From the NCBI RefSeq assembly GCF_000208925.1, contig NW_001914884.1:1-64000 (forward strand): a DNA stretch of 64,000 bases, given 5' to 3'. The notes below the pieces were generated by a model. That model searched no databases. It was not told where the DNA came from and saw nothing but the letters and a program-made list of their open reading frames with translations. The DNA comes from Entamoeba histolytica HM-1:IMSS (lineage: Eukaryota; Evosea; Mastigamoebida; Endamoebidae). How positions within the stretch are numbered: position 1 is the stretch's first letter; each line of letters starts with the position of its first letter. The position numbers were made by a program, and so were the translations under genes. Below are positions 1 to 9,403 of the stretch, in pieces.

Positions 1-2015
1 TAAGGGTACGAAAATTAGCAAAGAAAAAATGGCATCTAAATAATTTACAAAAAAGAAAAAAGATGCAAAAAAATTTGCATCCATAGAATTTTCCATTTAT
101 TATATTTTTGCTCCTAAAAAAAAATAAAAAATAAAAAGTATGATAAATACAGAATATATAAATATTTATGTTTATATTTTATTATCAATTGTAGTCATTT
201 TGTATGAAATATTAATGAAATAGATGATTTGATGAATCGTATTTAATTATTTTAATTATTCATATTCTTTTATTTATATGTTATTTATCTATCGTATTTT
301 TATATATTTATTTTTATATTTATTTCTCTGTTTATATTATTTATATCATTGTGTTATTCTTATTATCTATATATTATTATATTATTCTTGTTTTATTATT
401 TTTTATGTTTATATTATTTAGATTTTCTTATTGTTATTCTTTTCTATTTAGTTGTATTTGTTTATTCATCTTATTCATCTTTTATATTATTATCATTTAT
501 ATCTATTTTCAATTTATATTTATTCTGTTTTTATTTATATTAATATTAATTTTATCTTTTATACTTTGATTTTATTATTATATCATTGACTATCATTTCT
601 CGTTTTATTTATCATTTATTCTTATTATTCTTTTGTTTTATATTCTATATAATATATTCATATCATTTTCATTTATATTTTATCACTTATTATATGTTAT
701 AATAACATAACACATATGATTGATTATATAATAAACATCATGATGAAATTATAAACATAAATAATAACATAAAAAAGAGTAAAATATTTTTCATTAATAA
801 AATATTGTTAATCATTTTACATCATTAAATTAGACACTTTTATTGAATATTTCTAATTTTTACATTAAAAATTACACTTTTTATTTCTTCTTTTCTTCTC
901 TTTTATTACATCTTTGTGATTTATTATTTTTATATTCTTCTTCTACTTTCTTTTTATTCTTTTATATATTTATATTCTTTTTATATTATTTGTTTTTCGT
1001 TGTTGTTTCTATTTCTTTCTTCTATTATTTATCAAAACTATTTTCCTTCATTCATTATCTTTTTATTTCTTTTTTATTAATTCTTGAGTATTGTATAATT
1101 CTTTATTATTTCATTCATATATTATCAAAATATATGTTTTATTGATTTTGTGTTGAATAAATTATTGAATAATTCAATATTTTCAATGTTAAATATTCAT
1201 TCTTTATTATTAAATGTTGTGTATATTTATTATATTAAATTAATATGATGAATGAATATCAATATTATTGTTTATTTGATTTTAAAAAATAATAAATGAA
1301 TATGAAATAATATAATGAAATAATGAAGACAATGAAATGATAATGAAATAGAATAATCTAATATTGAACAAATAAAATAAAAAATATATTGAATATATCA
1401 TTATTGTTACTTTATTATTTGTTATTTCAATTATTAAATATTAATAAATTATTATTCATGAATATTTAATTGATATTTTACAATTTCATTTTCATTTTAT
1501 TTAATAAATGAAATATAAATAATAAATGAATGAATAATAATGTAATATATGAAATAATAAAAAGAAAAGAAAGATAAATAATAAAGAAATATGATGTATT
1601 TAATATATAATATAATTTATTATCAAATATAATAATAATATCAAATGATGATTTATTTTTATTTCAAAATATTTTGCATCAATAAAAATGTTGCTAAATA
1701 TTTTGCATCATTAAATTTTGCATCATTAAATTTTGCGCTTTTTTTATTTGTTTCAATAAAATTTGCATCCTTTATTTTTTCATTCTTTTCTTCTTTTATC
1801 ATCTCTTTTGTTTTATTACACTTTATCTTCTTTCTTTTTATATTCTCTCCTTTCTACTTTTATTCTTTCTTCATCTTCTTCTACTTTTTACTTTCTTTTT
1901 ATTCTTTTATATCATTCATTCTCTTCTTTTTCAATTATTTGCTTTTTTTCTTTGCCGTCTTAAAATATTTATAAATAGTATTAATAAAAAAGAGACTAAA
2001 TTCAAATTAATTAAT
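1..2015. other. AT-rich gene-free region with TTTGCATC-type repeats
   Basis: No convincing gene is visible. The open frames here encode only Phe/Ile/Leu/Tyr/Ser runs, as expected from pyrimidine-rich AT DNA. Near the left edge GATGCAAA and TTTGCATC form a perfect inverted repeat with a 4-base A spacer (62-81). Between about 1672 and 1770 the word TTTTGCATC recurs, including two tandem 15-base units of ATTAAATTTTGCATC type. This looks like the edge of a dispersed repeat, but the family is not recognised. Confidence 0.6.
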
Positions 2016-2567
2016 TTAGAATAAGATAACCACAATAATAGCAAAGAGAACAATGAATGGACTTGATGCAGCATCAAGATTATCATAATTATCTGAACTA
2101 CTTCCTGGTTTATTATTTGAGCTTTCATTTGGTTTATTATCAGAACTTTCATTTGGTTTATTGTTTGAGCTTTCATCTGGTTTATTATTTGAGCTTTCAT
2201 CTGGTTTATTATTTGAGCTTTCATTTGGTTTATTGTTTGAACTTTCACTTGGTTTATTATCAGAACTTTCATTTGGTTTATTATCAGAACTTTCATTTGG
2301 TTTATTATCAGAACTTTCATTTGGTTTATTATTTGAGCTTTCATCTGGTTTATTATTTGAGCTTTCATCTGGTTGGTTATTAGAATTTTCATCTAATTCA
2401 CTGTTTGAACTACTTTTTTTATCTTCTTCATTTTCTATGTCATTTTCATGAATAGACTCTTTCTTTGAAAACAAATCGTAAAGGCCAACGTCTTTTAATT
2501 CTTGTTCGATATCAGGAATAACGTTGGTTGCAGTAGTGAATGCAATAAATAATAAAAATGCGAACAT
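2016..2567 (-). CDS. SREHP-like serine-rich repeat surface antigen
   Basis: A 183-residue protein with the layout of the Entamoeba serine-rich surface antigen. Residues 1-13 form a signal peptide. A short acidic region follows (about 15-59). Residues 60-155 are twelve octapeptide repeats of the ESS(N/D)NKP(D/N) type. The C-terminal hydrophobic segment (about 168-183) follows Ala-Ala-Ser-Ser and resembles a GPI-attachment signal. Family knowledge: SREHP is an abundant glycosylated trophozoite surface protein with chemotactic and adhesive roles, and its repeat number varies between strains. The Asn-rich repeat differs from the E. histolytica repeat as I know it, which suggests a sister species or divergent allele. 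The start is the only ATG before the signal peptide. A TATA-like ATATTTAAAC lies about 30 bases upstream. The gene is isolated in gene-poor DNA. Confidence 0.9.
   Translation of the reverse strand: MFAFLLFIAFTTATNVIPDIEQELKDVGLYDLFSKKESIHENDIENEEDKKSSSNSELDENSNNQPDESSNNKPDESSNNKPNESSDNKPNESSDNKPNESSDNKPSESSNNKPNESSNNKPDESSNNKPDESSNNKPNESSDNKPNESSNNKPGSSSDNYDNLDAASSPFIVLFAIIVVILF
2103..2390 (-). repeat. 24-bp tandem repeat array, 12 units, in the antigen gene
   Basis: Twelve in-frame 24-base units encode ENSNNQPD, then variants of ESSNNKPD, ESSNNKPN, ESSDNKPN, one ESSDNKPS and one ESSNNKPG. Units differ mainly at the N/D and D/N positions. All units are multiples of three, so copy-number change keeps the frame. 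Such arrays are strain-typing markers in this gene family. Confidence 0.92.
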
Positions 2568-2593
2568 TGAATAATTTATCTTTTTCAGAACTT

Positions 2594-2604
2594 CGTTTAA
2601 ATAT
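2594..2604 (-). promoter_or_regulatory. TATA-like element of the SREHP-like gene
   Basis: On the minus strand this reads ATATTTAAACG, about 30 bases upstream of the ATG. It resembles the Entamoeba core-promoter element GTATTTAAA(G/C), which normally lies about 30 bases before transcription start. Known 5' leaders in this genus are very short. Assignment is by position and similarity only. Confidence 0.4.
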
Positions 2605-5025
2605 ATTATATGTCATCAAAAACTAGTCTTTATGCTCCACTCAACCCCTTTTATTTGAGTTGAAATTAATACACTTTATTCTTTTCATCTATTAACGTTT
2701 GTTCCTTTGTCTCACACAGATTTCCTAGTATTACTCACAAAAAGTATTGATGAGAAAAGTTTTCAATTACTTGAAGATATTTTATTGTTCTAATTATTAT
2801 GCTTGAGTTAAAACGAATGAGAGAATTTCAGTTGAATTGAGTTGACTTGAATATTTCAAAGTTAGAAACAATCAAAAAATGAAGAAAAATCCCAAAATGA
2901 AATATGGTTAAAATTGGTAATATTTCATAATATTATTATAGTTTAATATTATAAATTAAAAAAAATTTTATTAATTGGTAAGAAAAAAGAATAAGTGAGT
3001 TGCATTAGTTTAAATATTATTAATAAATTATTCAATTTACTAGTTTTATAGTTAAAATTAATTTTATAAAATATTTCTTTAGAGTTATTTCTTACAAGTT
3101 GTACTTCAATAAAATATTCTTTATGATTATTATAAATTATTATCTTTTCTTTATTTTCATTGTTTTGTCTTCTTGGATTTCATTAGTTTCATTATTCATT
3201 TCATTTTTTCATTAGTTTTTATCCTTTCATTAACCACTTATTGTGTTACCAATTTCTGCTTGATTTTCTGATTTCTTTTGTTTTAATTTTGTATTTTTTT
3301 CCATTCTTTTCTATTTATAAGAATAATGTATGTTTAAATAACTATATGTCATCTCATCAATGGAATATTAATTAATGTCTATCATATTTGGAATGTTATT
3401 TAATTTTTATCAACAGATAATTTTTGGTTGTAGTACTGTCAAATATTTGTTTTAATCTAATTAAAATTAATTAAAATAAAAAGTAGTTAATTAAGTGTTA
3501 TCTAAATTTACTTTTCTATTACTTCCTCTGCTCTGGTGGAGAACTAACCCCTTCACTTGAGTTTAAGACTTTTTACTCATCCACTATTCACTTCTTCTTT
3601 ATCTCTTTGTTGTTAAGACATGTAAATTTCTATTTTTCATTCTTTTATTTACATTAAGTCAAAATCTTTTCAAACACCTAACTTAAATATTCTTCATTTA
3701 AGTAACTGTTTCTTCTTTATTTGAATTTCATGTATATTAAAACTTCTCATTCTTTACTTTCTTATTTTATGATGAATATACCATTAATACTATGTTTATT
3801 ATGTCTAATTTCATTCATCATCAAAATGTATATCCATATATTTTATTTGATAGTATCTATATTAACACATATACTTGCATCAGAACAAGTAAAAATACTA
3901 TTATCTTTACAAATACACGTTCTTCTATTATAATAAATGTCCAATAATATTCTTGAAGTATTGAATAAGAAATTTTCTATCAAACACTAACACCATAGCC
4001 AGATAATAACTGATAATTCAAGTCTTATGACTATGTTAATATTTATGGTGCGATTCTGAATTACAACCAAATAAATAACATTAAAATTGTTAAATGTATT
4101 TTATGATATTGTTATTTAATACATGACCATTAGATACATCAACTCATACTTTGGTTCTGGGGAAAATAAAATTATTATTCTTAATGAACATTAATATCAT
4201 TTAATAACATCACTAGTATAATTAAGTATTGAACCATATTTAATTTCAAAAAATGGTCTATAACTTATTTAAAACAACAATCAACTGTGAGACAGAAACA
4301 TGTAAGACTTACTATCATTTGAATAAGAGAAATAAGTTAAATTTGGTGTATGTTCAATTCCATTAACAATTCAACTGAATATTGATTCTATTCATTTAAA
4401 ATTCATGTATAACATCATATATATACTAATTAATGATAGCTGACATAATAATTTAATATACATATATTATTGAGTTGAATTGTTTAAAGCGTTATTATAC
4501 AATTTTACACATATCAACAAAATTGTTAAGTGTTTTTTTTTTCATAATCAAATTTATTATCGATTTTCTCATGTTATGTTAACTATAGTACATTGGAAAA
4601 ATATTCATAAAGATAACACAATAAAATATAGAGCTTGTATTTGAAGTAATTAAATAATTAATGCTAATCAAATACATTTGTTTTTCATTAAACCAACAAT
4701 ACAAATTAATTAAGTGTTAATAGAATTTGTTTTTATTATTTCTGACTCATATGGGCCTAACCAAAGTTATATGCCTTCTTCCATCAACTCTAATGAGTAT
4801 ACTTGGTTGTAGTAAAAAAAAACAATGTTTAATAACATTTCTCATATTTCTAATGACATTATTTTTAACTTCTTTAATATTATCAATTTCATTTTTATTT
4901 CTTTAATTAGTCTATTACTTAAGGTATTTATTATTCATTCGTTTCAAATTATTATTCAAATTATTTTTACATTTATTTTAATCTCTCTATTTTCTTTATT
5001 TTATTCTTTATAAAAATTTCTTTTC

Positions 5026-5125
5026 TCTATGATACCAATCGAACATATTGAAGAAACTGATATAATAACTTCTCCATATGAAGAAAATCCAATAGTGTAT
5101 ATATCTAATAATTGACCTTTTTTCT
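5026..5125 (+). mobile_element. 3' terminal fragment of an EhLINE/EhSINE-type element
   Basis: The plus strand from about 5029 matches the 3' end of the LINE at 38.3 kb (minus strand). Both encode xPIEHIEET, then a tail ending ISNN or equivalent, closed by a shared TGA, and continue with the same CCTTTT. The alignment is codon by codon with no gap. At the position of two in-frame GAA codons here, the 38-kb copy has TCA and a premature TAA. Family knowledge: Entamoeba SINEs share 3' ends with their partner LINEs, so this could be the tail of either. Sequence 5' of 5026 does not obviously match the LINE. Confidence 0.65.
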
Positions 5126-6369
5126 TTATAACCATTTCTTTTCTTCTTTTATCTCCGTTGTTATTGTGATATACATCTTTACTCATATCATTTATTACAC
5201 TAGTTTTATTCTTCTTATCAATTATTTATATTTATCTTTGTCTTTTCTTTTATTACTTTTATATGTTATTGAATATTTCTAATTATTTATTTTCATTAGA
5301 CTTATATTTAATTCATTTATTGTTATAATGACATTGTCATAATTTCTGTATTTTTCATTCAAAAACGTAATTTGTTTTATTTTCCATTTTAACTTTATTT
5401 AATCTCATCTGTGTTTCATATAATATTTCCAATTTTCTAAAGTAATATCGTTATTTGGGTATATTTCATTATTTGTTTCTTCCTTATTCTATTTTTCTTA
5501 TTAGAATCAAACATAATTTTATTTCTACTGCCTCGGACTCTTTCATTTTTTATTCAATTTCTTTATTCATTTTCATCATATATTTTATCTACTTTATTCT
5601 TTCTATTCTTTTATTTTAAATTTCTTCAAATCTTATTCATTTTATTTCATTTTGCATGTCTTTTTGTATTATTTTCATTTTATAGTGTTGTGTCTTCTCT
5701 ATTTTCCTTATTTGTTTGGAAGTATTGTATTTTTCTTTAATTCTTTCCTTTTCTTTTCTTTGTTGTTTATTTTATGTTTTCCTTGTGTTTTACGTGTTAT
5801 ATTATTATTCTTACAGCTTTATTTCTTTAGTTCATTTCATTCTTTATTTTTATTTCTTCTTAACTTTTTAATATATTCTTCTTTCTTTTTATTCTTCCTT
5901 TATTTCTTTTTTCACTCTTTCAATTATCTTTTTGATTGAATATATTTCTTGAAGAATATCATATCATATTATTTCTTTTTCCTTCATCTTTTTAACTTTT
6001 TTTATATTCTTCTTTCCCCTATTTACTTCATGTTTTTCATATTCTTTTTCTTTATCATCTATTGTTATACATTTATATTTGTTTTGTATATAATCTTTAT
6101 CATCATTGTATTTACCAGTTTCTTATTTATTTTTCTTTAGATTTTTCTTATCGTGAATATTGTTATGCCTTTTATTATTGACATTCATTCTCTTGTATAA
6201 CGGTGAATTTCTATGACTTGTTTGTTTTTCTTTACAATACATAATGATATTACTCAATAATCATTGCAATAACAATTGTATGGTTTGTATCGTAAAAAAT
6301 CTTACTAAAAATTAAAAAAATGAAAAGAAATAAACAAAAAACTTAAAAGTATCTTTCAAGTAAATTAGT

Positions 6370-7287
6370 ATGTGTGAATATGTTCGTTGGAGTGTTGACT
6401 ATATAGAGCAAAATGCAAAACATGTCAGAGTGAATCAAATAAAATTAAAAGAAAAGATAATTCCATTACTAGAAAAGATTGAAGCTGAAACCTTTGATGA
6501 GAGTATTCACCAAGCACCTAATGACATTGAATCACGGCTAAGATATATTTTAGTTGTAGATGCATTAAACTTTTGTTTTTGGCCAACCGAAGGGTTTGAA
6601 TATGATGATTTAACAAAAGGGTTATCACGTCTTGAACATGATCACCCTGAAGTTTTTGAGCCTAACCAAATGAAACATGTATCTAGTTGTTTACTCTCTC
6701 AGTACTTAGTTTATAACAACCGTGTTATTTCAAATATTGAAGAACGAACTCGATTGATGAGAGAAGTAGGTGAAGTTTTGTGTAATAGGTTTGACCAAAA
6801 GGTATTAAATTTATTAGAAGAATCAAAATACGATGCAACAACTTTAGTTTCTCTTATTGCAAAAGAATTTCCTGGGTTTAGAGATTCAACCATTTATAAA
6901 GGAAGACAAGTATTCTTTTATAAACGAGCTCAAATTGTAGTTAGTGACATACAAGGAATGTGTGGATGTATTAAAGGGTTGGAACAATTAACTGGATTTG
7001 CTGATTACCGTATTCCTCAAGTATTACTTGGATGGGATGTTCTTGACATAGAAGATCAATTAAAACAAAAGATTCTTGATAAAAAGGAAATTCCATCTGG
7101 GTCTGAAGAAGAAATAGAAATAAGGTGTACTGTATTATCAGCTATAAAAATGATTCAAGCTATATTCCTTGAAACCAAAAATTCATTTATTGAAGGATAT
7201 CGCATTGATTGGTTCTTGTGGAGTTATGGAGAAAAAAATAAAGAACAACTACCACCACACCACCGAACACAAACCATTTTTTATTGA
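6370..7287 (+). CDS. Queuosine salvage protein (DUF2419/QNG1 family)
   Basis: A 305-residue protein of the queuosine salvage family (human C9orf64/QNG1), a nucleotide N-glycosylase that frees queuine base from queuosine 5'-monophosphate for tRNA modification. Recognisable parts are the DALNFCFWP segment (about residues 64-72), the FRDSTIYKGRQVFFYKRAQI block in the middle, the DYRIPQVLLGWDVL block (about 212-225), and the C-terminal IDWFLWSYG and HHRTQTIFY motifs. Length is close to the usual 300-350 residues, with no signal peptide. The start ATG follows an AT-rich leader. The gene is convergent with the beta-amylase gene downstream, about 50 bases from that gene's likely original end. The family call is firm. 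The activity is inferred from homologues. Confidence 0.88.
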   Translation: MCEYVRWSVDYIEQNAKHVRVNQIKLKEKIIPLLEKIEAETFDESIHQAPNDIESRLRYILVVDALNFCFWPTEGFEYDDLTKGLSRLEHDHPEVFEPNQMKHVSSCLLSQYLVYNNRVISNIEERTRLMREVGEVLCNRFDQKVLNLLEESKYDATTLVSLIAKEFPGFRDSTIYKGRQVFFYKRAQIVVSDIQGMCGCIKGLEQLTGFADYRIPQVLLGWDVLDIEDQLKQKILDKKEIPSGSEEEIEIRCTVLSAIKMIQAIFLETKNSFIEGYRIDWFLWSYGEKNKEQLPPHHRTQTIFY

Positions 7288-7357
7288 GAAAGAGGATATT
7301 CGTAATTAAACTATTTAGTAAAACAAAAAACCTTTAAGTTTCATTTCATCAATTCAC

Positions 7358-8692
7358 TTAAATTGAGTTCAATTGTGAAACAAAGATCTTGTAATTTCTG
7401 ATAAAGTTTAGAACTTGACAACACACTTTCATGTAATTAAGGAAGGTAAATCCATTTAATTTCTTAGAAGCAACTTGATTAATAGTTGTAGACAATGCCC
7501 CTTCATCAACCCAAAATTCATTACTATTACCCATCATATCAAGTGCGTTTTCACCTCTTTTGTCACATTTAGTTACAACACCAAATACCTCAGTAACAAG
7601 ATCTTCTGGTCTACTCTTTGGGTCTGCTTTTAAGTCTGTTGGATTAGCCATTTCTAAACAAGTAAATGTAAATCGTGCCCCGTGTTTTCCTAAAATATCG
7701 TTGATTTTAGAATAAGTAGAATAGCCATTAACTTGATAATAACCAGCAGTTGCTTCGGCAGCATGAGAAGAACTACCATACCACCAATGAACTCCTGAAA
7801 CTTTAGCTGCGAGAGGAAGTGAGGTTCCAAAAGCTTTTCTAGCAGCAATTATTACACGGTCAGTATGGTTGAGCATAAGTTGTGTATAAAATTCAAGGAA
7901 AAATTTACCATAATCACTTGCATAATTGTTTGGTTTATTATCATCAAAGAAACTAGTATCACTTGGCTTACTATTATAAACACCAGCATCCGTTGGTATA
8001 TGTGCCCATTCACTATGTGACTTAGCTTCAGCAGCATGTTGTAACAAACTAAGAGAGTTTGAATCACTCACTTGAAACTCTCCAATGCCAGGGTATTGCC
8101 ATCCATTAGCAGCACAGTATGATGGATATCTAATTTCTCCTGATGGTCCAACTCCGATTTGTATTTCATCAATAACACCATCAGAAATATAAGACTTAAA
8201 CTCAGTACTAAAAGCGTTCATAAAGTCATAATAAAAATCAATTGGTGTTCTTCCGCCTTCAACAGCAACATTATCTAAAGCGAAATTAATATACTCATCA
8301 TTTACATTTCCATGAGAATCTTTAAAGAAACCATCAAGTTTCTTTACAGCATCAATTGCCCATTTAGGAATTGGAATATTACAAGTATCTCCAACATTAC
8401 CTCCACATTTATGGAATGACATAACAGGTTGGTATTTTAAACCAACATTCTTAATCATTTCCACTAATTCGAGATAATACTTAAAGTTATAATTTTTTGG
8501 AGATGTTTCCACTAATCCCCACCAAACATCTCCCATAACACCAGTAAATCCAGCTTGTTTAACTTTCATTAATTGAGATTGTAATAATGCTTTATTTTTA
8601 AAACCAGTGCTTGATATAATATCTAATTCAAGCATTCCATTAACATCAACAGCAGAACATCCAAAGATGAATGTTAAAAAATAGAATATCAT
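7358..8692 (-). CDS. Secreted beta-amylase (GH14), C-terminus frameshifted
   Basis: A glycoside hydrolase family 14 beta-amylase, which releases maltose from the non-reducing ends of starch or glycogen. Residues 1 to about 14 form a signal peptide, so it is probably secreted or vacuolar. Visible motifs are GVMGDVWWGLVE, YQPVMSFHKCGGNVGDTC, GPSGEIRYPSY with catalytic acid Glu186, and FTCLEM with the second catalytic Glu347. The frame closes after 444 residues with an atypical Cys-rich tail. A second minus-strand frame beginning LHESVLSSSK just after GFTFLN continues sensibly to a TGA at 7341. One missing base near 7433-7436 (AATTACATG) would explain this. The catalytic core is intact, so the enzyme may still work. 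It could be a real frameshift or an assembly error. Confidence 0.9.
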   Translation of the reverse strand: MIFYFLTFIFGCSAVDVNGMLELDIISSTGFKNKALLQSQLMKVKQAGFTGVMGDVWWGLVETSPKNYNFKYYLELVEMIKNVGLKYQPVMSFHKCGGNVGDTCNIPIPKWAIDAVKKLDGFFKDSHGNVNDEYINFALDNVAVEGGRTPIDFYYDFMNAFSTEFKSYISDGVIDEIQIGVGPSGEIRYPSYCAANGWQYPGIGEFQVSDSNSLSLLQHAAEAKSHSEWAHIPTDAGVYNSKPSDTSFFDDNKPNNYASDYGKFFLEFYTQLMLNHTDRVIIAARKAFGTSLPLAAKVSGVHWWYGSSSHAAEATAGYYQVNGYSTYSKINDILGKHGARFTFTCLEMANPTDLKADPKSRPEDLVTEVFGVVTKCDKRGENALDMMGNSNEFWVDEGALSTTINQVASKKLNGFTFLNYMKVCCQVLNFIRNYKIFVSQLNSI

Positions 8693-8848
8693 ATTTGTTT
8701 TTAAGTTTTAAGTATATTTTTCAAAGGTTTTATTCGTAGTTGTGATTATTCATTTTAATAATAATTTATTCTATTATTTATTCTATTTCAGTTTATGTTT
8801 TATTTAAAATAAGAGATATTTGTAATGATAAATTAATTGAAATATAAG

Positions 8849-9403
8849 TTAATTTTCATAGAAAATATCTTTCTTTCCTTTCTTTGATTTTTTATCTAAT
8901 AAGGCATCAGCCTTTGTTTCTTTGTATTTTTCTTTCTTTTCTTCTTTAGGAGTAGGAGCTTCACCTTCTTCTTCTTCAAGCAAAATTTTACCGTAGTTTT
9001 TAGTTTGTTTTGAAATTTTATTTTCTTCCAATGAACTAACTTTCTTATCATCTTTTACTTCTTTTTCTTCATCATTATTTTCATCATTAAGTCTTTGTTT
9101 TTTCTTTGGTTTCTTCTCTTTTACAATTTCTTTTTCTGCCTTCTTTTCCATTTTTAATTTCTTCTCTTCCATTTGTTTTTGCTTCTTTAATTCTTTCTCT
9201 TCTTTCTTTAATTCTTCTTTTGTTTTTGATTCAGTCTTTAAAGGTGGTTGTGCATTAAGAATTGTGATAGTTTTATTTAATGCATTAGCTAATTCATTAA
9301 TCATTTCAACTATCTCTTTTTCATTTTCATTTAATACTTCTTTTTTGAGAAGAGCTTGTGCTTTTCCTTGAATAGTATTTGTTGTGCTTATAATATTTTC
9401 CAT
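8849..9403 (-). CDS. Lys/Glu-rich coiled-coil protein, unknown function
   Basis: A 184-residue protein that I do not recognise. Residues about 1-50 form a predicted helical, less charged segment (MENIISTTNTIQGKAQALL and onwards). Residues about 55-110 are extremely Lys/Glu-rich with heptad-like spacing, and the last 60 residues are again charged and end in KKDIFYEN. There is no signal peptide or membrane segment. The ATG at 9403 is chosen because the frame upstream of it has no ATG. It lies 156 bases upstream of the beta-amylase start on the same strand. Such composition is common in nucleolar or RNA-associated proteins, but nothing specific supports that here. Confidence 0.65.
   Translation of the reverse strand: MENIISTTNTIQGKAQALLKKEVLNENEKEIVEMINELANALNKTITILNAQPPLKTESKTKEELKKEEKELKKQKQMEEKKLKMEKKAEKEIVKEKKPKKKQRLNDENNDEEKEVKDDKKVSSLEENKISKQTKNYGKILLEEEEGEAPTPKEEKKEKYKETKADALLDKKSKKGKKDIFYEN

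Larger units (their letters stand above)
2568..6369. other. AT-rich intergenic DNA with a LINE/SINE 3' fragment
   Basis: No intact gene is seen apart from the retroelement fragment near 5.03-5.13 kb. Two weakly similar stretches occur. AACCCCTTTTATTTGAGTT (from 2643) resembles AACCCCTTCACTTGAGTTT (from 3546). The words around TTAATTAAGTGTTA near 3486 recur near 4695 with similar flanks. These suggest old, diverged repeats of unknown family. Long T-rich open frames at 5.65-6.14 kb encode only hydrophobic low-complexity runs and are rejected as genes. Confidence 0.5.

Noticed and set aside
1931..2392. Minus-strand 153-residue frame of repeated INQMKAQI units
   Set aside because: It is the alternative frame of the antigen's 24-base repeat; the frame with signal peptide and GPI-like end is the gene.
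5652..6140. Two hydrophobic plus-strand frames that look like membrane proteins
   Set aside because: They consist only of Phe/Leu/Ser/Tyr/Ile from T-rich DNA, with no conserved pattern.
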